Source: Micavibrio_C sp965231165 (GTDB taxonomy: Bacteria > Pseudomonadota > Alphaproteobacteria > Micavibrionales > Micavibrionaceae). Taken from it: a stretch of DNA of 64,000 nucleotides. The translations under genes and the position numbers were made by a program. Below are positions 33,503-42,240 of the stretch, in pieces (positions within the stretch are counted from its first letter, which is position 1; every line of letters begins with the position of its first letter). The notes under the pieces were generated by a model. The model worked only from the letters and a program-made list of their open reading frames with translations, was not told where the DNA came from and ran no database searches. The DNA lies in NCBI GenBank assembly GCA_965231165.1, contig OZ246421.1:496001-560000 (forward strand), written 5' to 3'.

Positions 33503-36082
33503 ATGCACATTCGTAATCTTCTTCTGTCAGGTGTCGTATTCGGCAGCATCACTGTGATGTCGTCGGCATCGTGGGCACAGGCAGCACCCAAGGTGGTTTA
33601 TAAACCGCAGGGCGAATGGGCGGTGACACGCATGGCGGCCAAGGGCCCCGGCAAAGATCCGTATTGCACGATGGCGCGCCGTTTTGGCGACAATGTCATT
33701 CTGACATTTGCGCGCAATGCCAAGGATGAAACATCCCTCGCGATGGATTTCCAGCCGAACACGCTGGCTAAAGGCCAGAGCTATTACGTGACGCTCGATG
33801 CGGGCCAGAATGAAAAACGTGCTTTCGATGTAACGCCTGTTTCCGACAAGGCGATGGTTATCCGCATGGGACAGGACGCGAAATTCCATGGTGCGCTGAA
33901 CGATTCCGGTGTTCTGAATGTGGATGTCGCAGGCCTGCAATTCCAGTTTGATGTGCCGGACATGGCCAAGGGTCATCAGGATCTGGGCGGTTGTGTGACC
34001 AGTATTGTCGAACCGGCCGCCGGTGAAGTCGCTGCCGCGCCATCTTCCAAACCTGCCAGACTGGCGCAGGCTGATGTTGTGAAAGCGCCCGTTGCGCGTC
34101 ATGCTGCCGATAGTATTTTGTCCGCGCCTGTAACGGGTGGCGGTATGCCGGACGCGCCGCAGCCGGTGCTGCATGCCGAGGCCACTGATGGTGAAGCCGA
34201 AGCGCTGCGCGAAGAAAATATGCGCCTGAAAGGTGCGCTGGAACGTGAGCGTCGTGAATACGAAGATCGCTCTCTGCGCGAAAACTCTGGCAGCAGCCAG
34301 GTTTCCGAAGTGATGGAGAAGCTGAAGCTTCTTGAAAAAGAAAACAGCGACCTGAAATATCAACTGGCTGATGTGCGCAGTACTGTGCCAAAGGCGGGCG
34401 TCGTGTCTGCCGCAGAACCGGCGGCCTGTACCCCTACGACGGTTACGCAAGCTGATCCGAAACAGGCGGCGGAAATTTCCGTCATGCGCGAAGAAAATGC
34501 CCGTTTGAAAGCCGACATCGCGGCGCAAAAAACCGCGATGGTGCAATTGGAAATGAAAGCCGCACAAGCCGGTGATGCCAAGGCTAATACAGACACGGCG
34601 ACCATTGCCCGTTTGCAATCGCGCATTGATGAACTGGTATCGCAGAATTCCAAACTGCAATCCGATGTGATGTCGGCGCAGGCTTCTGCTTCGACGGCGG
34701 CCGCTGTGACATCCGAAGGCGCTATTTCATTGTCGCAATTGCGCTCGGTTGAGGCGCAATTGAAATCTGTTGAAACCGAACGTGACGGCCTGCGCGCCCA
34801 GATCTCCAAAATGGGCGAGGGCCAGGAAGAAGGGTTGCTGAAACTTTCAGGTTCCGACTGGAATTTGGAACAAGCCACGCGCCGTTTTAATGAGGCTGAA
34901 CGTGAAATCCGCCGTCTGGGTTCGCAGCTTGAGCAAGCGCGTACGCAATGCACCGCCGAGAAAAAAGAAATCGAATATATGTTGTTCGACCCTGAAATTG
35001 CGGAGCAGGAACAGATCAGCAAGCTGATGACCCTTGAAACCGAGGTCAATACAGCCAAGGCTGAGCTGGCCCGCAAGGATACGGAAGTCAGCGGTAAGAT
35101 CACCGAGTATGAACAGCAGATTGCAAAGTTGCAGGCTGAGGCCGGTGTGTCCAAAGCTTCTGAGGCCGAGATTGCTGCGCTGAAAAATGAGTTAGCGGCC
35201 ATACAGAACCGCGCCGAGACTGAAAAAACATCTGTAGCCAGCGATCTGACGGCGCAGGTTGAGCGCACAAAAGCTGAAAAAGAACAACTGGCGCAGCGCA
35301 TCTCGTTGCTGGAGAAAGATAAGGCTGAACTTGAAAGCCGTCTCGTCTCTGCAATACAGCCTGCTGCGGGAACACCGCGTGCGCCTATTTATGAGCAAGA
35401 CGTTGCTGTGGTAGCGGCCCAGCCTGTTGAAATTGAATCGATTGCTCCTCCGGGCGCTCACTTGCGTCCGGGTCAGGTGTCACCGCGTGATGGTGCCGCT
35501 TCGTCTGCCCCATTAGCGTTGGCGCCGAAGTCGGCTGTTGTCGAAGATAGCTTTGTCGCTACGAAATCAGTTGTGGCCCCTGTCGTACAGGCGTTGGCAC
35601 CGCAGGCAGTGACATCTTCTTCCGTGCCGCTGGTTACAGCAGAGGCCCTTTCAGGGCAACTGCGTCAGGCGGGCGTCGCGCTGAGCGGCGGCGTGAAGAA
35701 AGTCGATAACGCTTCCGGCCCGGGCTTTGTAGCCTATAGCTGGGATGCAAGCGGCCTGTTTGGCAGCGCCGAGCAAAAACCCATGACCAATCCCGAGCAA
35801 TTCCAAAGCATGGTCAGCCAGTATCTGGATAAGACGAAGGTACGTTGCGCCGGTGATTTTGCAGCTTCGCCCGTACCGACAGAATCTATGAACGGTATTC
35901 AGGTTGCTTCCTATGAAATAGCCTGTATCGGCGCGGATGGTGTAGGGGCTACGGCAGCGTTGGCCTTCTACGGTAAGGACGGATTGTTCACCACCGTGGC
36001 GCATGAATCCGGAATGGACACCATGGACATGGCGATGGATGCCCGTGACCGCGTGATCGCCGGTCTTAAAACCACCAACTAG
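33503..36082 (+). CDS. Large secreted coiled-coil protein, paralogous at its N-terminus to the preceding gene
   Basis: 859 residues from the ATG at 33503 (CGGAG upstream); the frame extends to 33440 but without a ribosome site. Signal peptide 'SSASWA|QAA'. The N-terminal domain (about 30-170) aligns with that of the preceding protein: 'CTMARRFGDNVIL', 'KGQSYYV', 'F.GALNDSGVL', 'FDVP' and a closing Cys. From about 230 to 620 there are long heptad-like coiled coils rich in Glu/Lys/Gln. An Ala/Pro/Val-rich linker follows, and a C-terminal globular domain (about 700-859, 'GPGFVAYSWDASGLF', 'KVRCAGDFAASPV') that I do not recognise. Probably a periplasm-spanning structural protein. An intrinsic terminator follows. 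Confidence 0.75.
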   Translation: MHIRNLLLSGVVFGSITVMSSASWAQAAPKVVYKPQGEWAVTRMAAKGPGKDPYCTMARRFGDNVILTFARNAKDETSLAMDFQPNTLAKGQSYYVTLDAGQNEKRAFDVTPVSDKAMVIRMGQDAKFHGALNDSGVLNVDVAGLQFQFDVPDMAKGHQDLGGCVTSIVEPAAGEVAAAPSSKPARLAQADVVKAPVARHAADSILSAPVTGGGMPDAPQPVLHAEATDGEAEALREENMRLKGALERERREYEDRSLRENSGSSQVSEVMEKLKLLEKENSDLKYQLADVRSTVPKAGVVSAAEPAACTPTTVTQADPKQAAEISVMREENARLKADIAAQKTAMVQLEMKAAQAGDAKANTDTATIARLQSRIDELVSQNSKLQSDVMSAQASASTAAAVTSEGAISLSQLRSVEAQLKSVETERDGLRAQISKMGEGQEEGLLKLSGSDWNLEQATRRFNEAEREIRRLGSQLEQARTQCTAEKKEIEYMLFDPEIAEQEQISKLMTLETEVNTAKAELARKDTEVSGKITEYEQQIAKLQAEAGVSKASEAEIAALKNELAAIQNRAETEKTSVASDLTAQVERTKAEKEQLAQRISLLEKDKAELESRLVSAIQPAAGTPRAPIYEQDVAVVAAQPVEIESIAPPGAHLRPGQVSPRDGAASSAPLALAPKSAVVEDSFVATKSVVAPVVQALAPQAVTSSSVPLVTAEALSGQLRQAGVALSGGVKKVDNASGPGFVAYSWDASGLFGSAEQKPMTNPEQFQSMVSQYLDKTKVRCAGDFAASPVPTESMNGIQVASYEIACIGADGVGATAALAFYGKDGLFTTVAHESGMDTMDMAMDARDRVIAGLKTTN

Positions 36083-36106
36083 GTTTTTCTTGAAGAATTT
36101 AATGAA

Positions 36107-36133
36107 AACAGGCCTTTAGAGGCCTGTTTTTTT
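36107..36133 (+). terminator. Intrinsic terminator after the coiled-coil gene
   Basis: AACAGGCCT / AGGCCTGTT has a 4-base loop (TTAG) and then seven T in a row. It ends the prfB-to-coiled-coil-protein unit. Confidence 0.85.
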
Positions 36134-36263
36134 GTGCCCGCAGCGAAGCCAAAAATTTATCTAAAATTTTATTTAAATTGTTTAGGAATTGGTAAGTATT
36201 AGAAATTTACAATGTATTAAGGGGAATTTGGGTTCAACGCGTAATAACTTTGAGTAGAAGCTT

Positions 36264-38048
36264 ATGAACGATGTCTGGTTCAAGCACTTAGCAGCCACCT
36301 TGTCTGAGAACGGGTTGATTGCCTATATCTGGGATGCGGGGAAAGATCATTTTGAATGGGCCGGGAATGTGTCCGCCTTGTTTGGCAGTTCTGTTTCTGA
36401 AGCACCCGTCGCCAGTGCAGGTCTGCATGGCCTGATTAATCCACAATATCTGCCGCGCCGTCTGGCGGCTTTTCATGACATGATGAAACAAAAGACCGTG
36501 GGCGACGATGTTCCCACGATGAAAGTTATATACAAACTGCGCCATGCCAACGGCATGCAGATCAATGTGGAGGAAACTGCCAGTCTATATATGGATGAAA
36601 ACGGACAGGCGATTGTGCGCGGATTTTTACGTGTGCTGCAGCATGAAGCCGCGTCCGTTGCTACATCTGCAAGATCGTCTGTGACGACGATGGATCGCGG
36701 TGGCGGCCATTTCGGACGTATGGCGGTTATTCAGAAAATCGGCGAATGGCAGGCGCGGCAGATCGAGAATGGTAGCGGCCATAACGGTCTGGGCTATCTG
36801 CTGGTTGCCGGGATTGACCGGCTCTCGATGTATAATGAGGCTTATGGCCCGCGTTATGTGGACGACCTGCTGGAAAAAACCGGGCAGCGCCTCAGCCAGA
36901 TTGTTGGCAGGAACGGATTTGTTCACCGCACGGACGGCGATGTATTTTCGCTGTTCTTTTCTAATTCCGCGCATAATGAAATGGCGGCTGTCGCCAAATA
37001 TATTCTCAATAATTTTCAGGGGCATCCTCTGCAAAGTGAATCTGGACCGATTGTTGTCAGTCTTTCCATTGGCGGCATGCCACTGGACCATACTCATCAG
37101 GCCGATGCGGCGAGCTATCTTGTGAAGGCCGAGCTGGCCATGCGCCATGCCAAGGACCAGGGGCGCGGCTGCTATGTTTCTTATGTAGAGTCTTCTGACC
37201 GCGTACAGAGCCACCGCATGTTGCTGACCTCGGGAGATCAATTTCTCAAAGCATTGAAAGACAATCGTGTGAAACTGGCGTTCCAGCCGATCATGCGCGC
37301 GGACAACCGCGAAGCCTCGTTCCATGAATGCCTGATCCGCTTGATCGATGAAGACGGCAAGATGCAGTCGGCGGCGCAGTTTTTTCCGGCGATCGAAAAA
37401 ATGGGTTTGAGCCGCCTGGTTGATCAATTTTCTTTGCGTACGGCAATCAATGAACTGACGCTGTTTCCGGATTTGAGCCTGTCCGTCAACGTATCTCCGG
37501 CCACGCTGATGAACCGCAGCTGGTTGCGCGGTCTTGTTCTCGCGTTACGCGATTGTCCTAGTATCGCCCGCCGCCTGATCGTCGAGGTGACGGAAAGCGC
37601 CGTGATCGAAGACCCGGAACGCGTGATGATGGTTGTGAATACACTGCGCGATCTCGGTTGCCGTGTGGCGCTGGATGATTTCGGTGCGGGTTATACGGCG
37701 TTCGCTCAGTTAAAGGACCTTGATCTGGATATCGTCAAAATCGATAAATCCTTCGTGCGTAATATCGGCAAGGACAATAACCATCTGTTCGTGAAGACTT
37801 TGCAGTCACTGGCGGAGGGGGTCGATGTTGAAACCGTGGCTGAAGGCGCTGAAACCATGGGCGAGGCGGACATGCTGGCGCTTGATGGTATCGATTATAT
37901 TCAGGGTTATATTTATGGCTTCCCACAGGTTGAACGCGTCTGGCTGCCCAAAGAACATACGCACCGCCGCATTCTTGTAGAGAATAACGGCGTGAGCGAT
38001 TTCGATGAAGCGCTTAGTGACGAGGTAATGTCGCTGGTGAACGCCTGA
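36264..38048 (+). CDS. PAS-GGDEF-EAL protein, probable c-di-GMP phosphodiesterase
   Basis: 594 residues, cytoplasmic. A PAS-like domain (about 1-130) precedes a degenerate GGDEF domain (about 150-310) whose signature reads 'RTDGDVFSLFF', so cyclase activity is unlikely. The EAL domain (about 325-575) keeps the catalytic set: Glu in 'HECLIRLID', Asn in 'SLSVNVSP', 'VEVTESAV', the Asp pair in 'DDFGAGYT', Lys in 'VKIDKSFV', Glu in 'ETVAEGAE' and 'QGYIYGFP'. The first motif is ECL rather than EAL, a tolerated change. The likely role is cutting c-di-GMP in response to a PAS-sensed cue. It converges on phaR with a three-base gap. Confidence 0.9.
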   Translation: MNDVWFKHLAATLSENGLIAYIWDAGKDHFEWAGNVSALFGSSVSEAPVASAGLHGLINPQYLPRRLAAFHDMMKQKTVGDDVPTMKVIYKLRHANGMQINVEETASLYMDENGQAIVRGFLRVLQHEAASVATSARSSVTTMDRGGGHFGRMAVIQKIGEWQARQIENGSGHNGLGYLLVAGIDRLSMYNEAYGPRYVDDLLEKTGQRLSQIVGRNGFVHRTDGDVFSLFFSNSAHNEMAAVAKYILNNFQGHPLQSESGPIVVSLSIGGMPLDHTHQADAASYLVKAELAMRHAKDQGRGCYVSYVESSDRVQSHRMLLTSGDQFLKALKDNRVKLAFQPIMRADNREASFHECLIRLIDEDGKMQSAAQFFPAIEKMGLSRLVDQFSLRTAINELTLFPDLSLSVNVSPATLMNRSWLRGLVLALRDCPSIARRLIVEVTESAVIEDPERVMMVVNTLRDLGCRVALDDFGAGYTAFAQLKDLDLDIVKIDKSFVRNIGKDNNHLFVKTLQSLAEGVDVETVAEGAETMGEADMLALDGIDYIQGYIYGFPQVERVWLPKEHTHRRILVENNGVSDFDEALSDEVMSLVNA

Positions 38049-38051
38049 TAA

Positions 38052-38651
38052 CTAGCGGTTGCCGCCGGTCATCAGTTTGTTCAGCTCGGCTTGCATGGCG
38101 GAGATGTTTTTCTTCAGTACATCCATGCGTTCTTCCGCGTTCTTGGCCATCGCCTGACCCATAAACGGCGTCCAGGCTTTCATGGCGTTTTCGAACATTT
38201 CCATGTTCTTGCGGGTCAGGTCTTCCATCGCGGACATGGCGGAAGCCGGGTTGATCATCTGGGTCATCGGATTTGCGCCGCCGCCCATTTTGCCAACCTG
38301 TTCGCGGAACTGTTCTTGGTTCTTGGTGAAAGCTTCGAAGCTTTGCTCCAGATAGCTTGGCACCAGGCCTTGCAGATTGTCGCCGTAGAAGCCAATGAAC
38401 TGGCGCAGGAAATTTGTCGGCAGCATGTTGTGGCCCTTGGACTCCTGATCGACGATGATCTGGGTCAGGACGGAGCGGGTGAGGTCTTCACCTGATTTAG
38501 CGTCATAGACAACGAAGTCGCGGCCTTCTTTAACCATCGTGCAAAGGTCGTCCAATGTGACATAGGAGCTGCGGCCTGTGTCATACAGACGGCGGTTCGC
38601 GTATTTCTTGATCACGGTGGGTTTGTCGGACTTCGGTTTTGCAGTGGTCAT
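38052..38651 (-). CDS. phaR: Polyhydroxyalkanoate synthesis repressor PhaR
   Basis: PhaR binds DNA and PHA and represses phasin and synthesis genes until polymer forms. The 199-residue protein has the PHB/PHA accumulation-regulator DNA-binding domain at the N-terminus ('VIKKYANRRLYDTGRSSYVT'), then the PHB_acc domain ('VLTQIIVDQESKGHNMLPTN', 'FLRQFIGFYGD'). The C-terminal helical region is phasin-like ('NMEMFENAMKAWTPF'). It lies divergently 125 bases from the PHA synthase-like gene, so it may control that promoter. Confidence 0.95.
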   Translation of the reverse strand: MTTAKPKSDKPTVIKKYANRRLYDTGRSSYVTLDDLCTMVKEGRDFVVYDAKSGEDLTRSVLTQIIVDQESKGHNMLPTNFLRQFIGFYGDNLQGLVPSYLEQSFEAFTKNQEQFREQVGKMGGGANPMTQMINPASAMSAMEDLTRKNMEMFENAMKAWTPFMGQAMAKNAEERMDVLKKNISAMQAELNKLMTGGNR

Positions 38652-38776
38652 GGCGACACCTGTTTCTGGTAAATCATTGTAACAACACGTTGGAAGTGCC
38701 TGTCATTATGCACAAATTTGTCGATACGCAAAGAGATTCTATGGCCTGATCCCGGCTTATATCCTATAGTCCGGTT

Positions 38777-39853
38777 ATGTCTTCGGAAGAACAGATGGCG
38801 GGCGGTAACAGGGTGCGTTCATTGCCCTTGTTTGTGAGTATGGGCGGCGTTATTGCTGCGCCGCAAAATAAACGGTTGTCTATGATTGAGGGGCTGAAGC
38901 TCTATCAAAGTCATCCTTTCCGGCGCCCTACGACAAATGATAGCGTTATATGGGAAAACGGTACGGTTTCCCTGCGTCATATCCCGGCGACCGGACGGCA
39001 TCATCTGCTGCTGGTGCCGTCGATGATCAACCGTTCAGTCATTCTGGATTTATTGCCGGGGCAGTCTTTTGCGCGCTGGCTGGCGGCGCAGGGGATTGAT
39101 GTTTATATCCTCGACTGGGGCGAGCCTTCGCAGGACATGGGGCAGCAAAATCTTGATGATGTTTTGCATCAAAAGCTTCTCTCAAGCTTTTCATTTTTAA
39201 ATGAAAAAATCGGAAAATTTAGTGCGCTTGGCTATTGTATGGGCGGCACGTTGCTGGCCGGGGCGGTGCATATGAATCCGCCGGGGCTGGATAAGGTTAT
39301 CTATCTTGCCAGCCCGTGGGATTTTCATGCGGGCAACCGCCAGCTCCAGCAGCATGTAATGATGGGGACGGCTTCGGCGCTACAAATGACGGAGGCCGGA
39401 CGGGCGTTGCCGAGCAAATGGATTCAGTCGGTTTTCGCTGCCGTGAACGCGGAACGCAATATTCATAAGTTTGCCGATTTCGCCGCCATGGATCAGGACA
39501 GCGAACGCGCCCGCCTGTTCGTCGCGGTGGAGGATTGGCTGAATGACGGTGTCGATCTGCCGGGGGCGCTGGCGCGGAGTTGTGTGGTGGACTGGTATGG
39601 CCAGAACAAACCTGCCAAGGGGGAATGGATCGTCGATGGCCGCCCGGTCGATCCGGCGCAAACCAAAAATCCGGTGCTGGTGGTGACGTCCTCGACAGAC
39701 CGTCTGGTGCCGGAAGAATCTTCACACGCGCTTGCTAATCTGATCCCTCATGCCACGCTGCTATCATCGACCTGCGGCCATATAGGGATGATGACGGGGC
39801 GACGTGCGCAGGATGAAGTCTGGAAGCCGGTGGCCGACTGGATTATTGCGTAG
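38777..39853 (+). CDS. phaC: PHA synthase-like alpha/beta hydrolase (class III PhaC type)
   Basis: Polymerises hydroxyacyl-CoA into polyhydroxyalkanoate. At 358 residues it is the size of class III PhaC, much shorter than class I (about 570-600). The lipase-like box is 'GYCMGG' with nucleophile C154, and the triad is completed by D308 ('STDRLVPE') and H335 ('CGHIGM'). Their spacing nearly equals the C149/D302/H331 triad known for the Allochromatium class III enzyme. 'LDWGEPSQ' and 'YLASPWDF' are also synthase-like. No PhaE or PhaR-type partner subunit is encoded nearby. A depolymerase is less likely because the nucleophile is Cys. Upstream of phaA with an 88-base gap. Confidence 0.82.
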   Translation: MSSEEQMAGGNRVRSLPLFVSMGGVIAAPQNKRLSMIEGLKLYQSHPFRRPTTNDSVIWENGTVSLRHIPATGRHHLLLVPSMINRSVILDLLPGQSFARWLAAQGIDVYILDWGEPSQDMGQQNLDDVLHQKLLSSFSFLNEKIGKFSALGYCMGGTLLAGAVHMNPPGLDKVIYLASPWDFHAGNRQLQQHVMMGTASALQMTEAGRALPSKWIQSVFAAVNAERNIHKFADFAAMDQDSERARLFVAVEDWLNDGVDLPGALARSCVVDWYGQNKPAKGEWIVDGRPVDPAQTKNPVLVVTSSTDRLVPEESSHALANLIPHATLLSSTCGHIGMMTGRRAQDEVWKPVADWIIA

Positions 39854-39941
39854 CAACAAAGCGTGGCATTGCTTGCAATCCCCTGCAATCTGGCAATAAT
39901 GGAGCCTCTATTTCTGCCGCCTCTGCTAAGGAGTTTTTTTG

Positions 39942-41150
39942 ATGTCCCATGATCCCATCGTTATTGTTGCCGCCAAACGTACACCTATTGGTTCTTTCAA
40001 CGGGGGGCTGGCCAGTGTCCATGCGCATGAATTGGGCGCGCACATTATCAAGAGTGTCGTTGCCGATGCCGGGATTGCGCTGGACGATGTCGATGAAGTG
40101 CTGATGGGGCAGGTGCTGACGGCGGGCGAGGGGCAAAACCCGGCGCGTCAGGCGGCCATACTTGCGGGCGTTCCAAAAGACCGCACGGCGATGACGATCA
40201 ATCAGGTTTGCGGTTCGGGTTTGCGTTCGGTCGCGCTGGGGTTGCAGGCGATTGCAAATGATGATGCCAAAGTCGTCGTGGCGGGCGGTCAGGAGAATAT
40301 GAGTCTCTCGCCGCACTGTATGCACCTGCGTAACGGCACGAAAATGGGCAATACCGAATTCGTCGATACGATGATCAAGGACGGCTTGTGGGATGCGTTC
40401 AACGGTTATCACATGGGCATCACCGCCGAGAATATTGCCGAGAAATACCAGATCACACGTAATGATCAGGATGTTTTCGCCGCTGGTTCTCAGCAAAAAG
40501 CCGAAGCGGCGATCAAGGAAGGTCGTTTCAAGGCTGAAATCGTGCCGGTGACGATCAAGGGTAAAAAAGAAGACATCGTTATTGATACGGATGAATTCCC
40601 GCGCGCGGGCGTGACGGCGGAAGGGCTGGCGAAGCTGCGTCCGGCGTTTAAATCTGACGGGACGGTAACAGCGGCGAATGCGTCTGGCCTGAATGACGGC
40701 GCAGCGGCGGTGGTGCTGATGCGCGCGAGCGAAGCGAAGAAACGTGGCCTGAAAGTTCTGGCGACGATCCGTTCATGGGCGACCGCCGGGGTTGATCCGT
40801 CGGTGATGGGCACGGGGCCGATACCGGCGTCGCGCAAGGCGCTGGAGAAAGCGGGCTGGAGTGTTAAGGACCTTGATCTCGTGGAATCCAATGAAGCGTT
40901 TGCGGCGCAGGCTTGCTGCGTGATGAAGGAATTGGGGCTGGATGCTTCCAAGGTGAATGTGAATGGCGGCGCGATCGCGCTCGGCCATCCCATCGGTGCT
41001 TCGGGTACGCGTGTGCTGGTGACGCTGCTGCATGAAATGGCGCGCCGTGATGTGAGCAAAGGTCTGGCGACGCTGTGCATCGGCGGCGGTATGGGTATTG
41101 CGATGTGCGTTGAGCGTGACAAAACTTTTGATTTAAAAACTGTGGCTTAA
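39942..41150 (+). CDS. phaA: Acetyl-CoA acetyltransferase (beta-ketothiolase)
   Basis: Condenses two acetyl-CoA to acetoacetyl-CoA, step one of PHB synthesis. 402 residues from the ATG at 39942, with AAGGAG nine bases upstream. The active-site nucleophile is C90 in 'INQVCGSGLRSV'. 'NVNGGAIALGHPIGASGTR' carries the catalytic His, and 'ATLCIGGGMGIAMCVE' holds the second Cys. Thiolases of this type also work in degradation, but its place with phaB supports synthesis. Confidence 0.95.
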   Translation: MSHDPIVIVAAKRTPIGSFNGGLASVHAHELGAHIIKSVVADAGIALDDVDEVLMGQVLTAGEGQNPARQAAILAGVPKDRTAMTINQVCGSGLRSVALGLQAIANDDAKVVVAGGQENMSLSPHCMHLRNGTKMGNTEFVDTMIKDGLWDAFNGYHMGITAENIAEKYQITRNDQDVFAAGSQQKAEAAIKEGRFKAEIVPVTIKGKKEDIVIDTDEFPRAGVTAEGLAKLRPAFKSDGTVTAANASGLNDGAAAVVLMRASEAKKRGLKVLATIRSWATAGVDPSVMGTGPIPASRKALEKAGWSVKDLDLVESNEAFAAQACCVMKELGLDASKVNVNGGAIALGHPIGASGTRVLVTLLHEMARRDVSKGLATLCIGGGMGIAMCVERDKTFDLKTVA

Positions 41151-41165
41151 GGGGAGAGTTTCGTA

Positions 41166-41483
41166 ATGGAGATTGAGTCTGAACTGAGGGAAGCCCTTGA
41201 TGAGGGAACGGCGAAAAGCCTGAGTGTTGTTTTTACGCTACATGCTACGCCTTTGCCGGAGGGGACTGATGCAGGTTTGGTGAGGGCTTTGGAAATGAGG
41301 GCAAAAATAGAGTCCTTCATAGAGGTCGCGCAGAATGAAACCGGAGAGACCCCTGGTTTGACCAAAATCTTTGGTGCAATGAATTCTTTCCTTGTCGAAG
41401 CTTCCCCTGAATTTATCCAGACGCTGATCGATCAGGGGCAAGATCTTGTAGAGGATGTCTGTTTTAACTTTGGGCCTAACTAA
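41166..41483 (+). CDS. Hypothetical protein between phaA and phaB, 105 aa
   Basis: A small acidic cytoplasmic protein without signal peptide, membrane span or a family I know. It opens 'MEIESELREALDEGTAKSLS' and contains 'KIFGAMNSFLVEASPEFI' and a C-terminal 'GQDLVEDVCFNFGPN'. GGGGAG lies nine bases before the ATG, and it is 15 bases from phaA and 26 from phaB, so it is part of the operon. It is not a recognisable PhaE subunit, phasin or hydratase. Codon use matches the neighbours, so the gene is probably real. Confidence 0.6.
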   Translation: MEIESELREALDEGTAKSLSVVFTLHATPLPEGTDAGLVRALEMRAKIESFIEVAQNETGETPGLTKIFGAMNSFLVEASPEFIQTLIDQGQDLVEDVCFNFGPN

Positions 41484-41509
41484 TCGTTTTTAATTTTGTG
41501 GGGGTATGA

Positions 41510-42232
41510 ATGACTAAAGTGGCGGTTGTTACAGGCGGTACGCGTGGTATCGGGTTTGATATCACGGAAGCGCTGACTAAAGAGGGTTATAAGGTCGCGG
41601 CTTTTTATCATGGAAATGAAGAGGCAGCACAAGCCTGTGCTAAAGAAACTGGTGCGGCGATCTATAAGGTCGATGTCACTGATTACGATAACTGCCTCGC
41701 TACCTGCGCACAGATTGAAAAAGATTTGGGGCCGATTTCCATTCTGGTCAATAATGCCGGCAAAACCAATGACGGCATGATGCATAAGATGACGCATGAG
41801 GCGTGGTTCGATGTGATCGATACCAATCTGACGTCCTGCTTCAATATGTGCCGTGCCGTGATTAACGGTATGCGCGAGCGCGGTTATGGCCGCATCATCA
41901 ATATCAGCTCGATCAACGGGCAAAAAGGACAGTTTGGCCAGACCAACTATTCTGCGGCGAAGGCGGGCATGCTCGGTTTCACCAAGGCGCTGGCGATGGA
42001 AAGTGCTGCCAAGGGCATTACCGTGAATGCGATCTGTCCCGGTTATATCCATACCGAAATGACCGGCAAGATGAAGCCGGAAATTCTGGAGTCTATCATC
42101 AAGCAAATTCCCGTCGGTCGCATGGGTACGCCGCAGGAAGTTGCCGCCGCCGTCGTGTTTCTGGCTTCCGAGCAATCAAGCTTTATTACAGGTTCCACAC
42201 TTTCCGCCAATGGCGGCCAGTATATGGCGTAG
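41510..42232 (+). CDS. phaB: Acetoacetyl-CoA reductase
   Basis: Reduces acetoacetyl-CoA to (R)-3-hydroxybutyryl-CoA with NADPH, the monomer for PHB. A 240-residue SDR: cofactor loop 'VTGGTRGIGFDI', 'ILVNNAGKTND', catalytic Ser in 'ISSINGQKGQFGQ', YxxxK in 'YSAAKAGMLGFTKAL', and 'NAICPGYIHTEM'. The 'INGQKGQFGQTNYSAAKAG' stretch is typical of PhaB rather than FabG. It follows phaA and precedes the cyclic-nucleotide-domain gene by eight bases. Confidence 0.93.
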   Translation: MTKVAVVTGGTRGIGFDITEALTKEGYKVAAFYHGNEEAAQACAKETGAAIYKVDVTDYDNCLATCAQIEKDLGPISILVNNAGKTNDGMMHKMTHEAWFDVIDTNLTSCFNMCRAVINGMRERGYGRIINISSINGQKGQFGQTNYSAAKAGMLGFTKALAMESAAKGITVNAICPGYIHTEMTGKMKPEILESIIKQIPVGRMGTPQEVAAAVVFLASEQSSFITGSTLSANGGQYMA

Positions 42233-42240
42233 GGACGTAT

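Noticed and set aside
41166..41483. PhaE subunit for the class III-like synthase
   Set aside because: It is only 105 residues, and no PhaE-like helix or C-terminal PhaE box could be seen.
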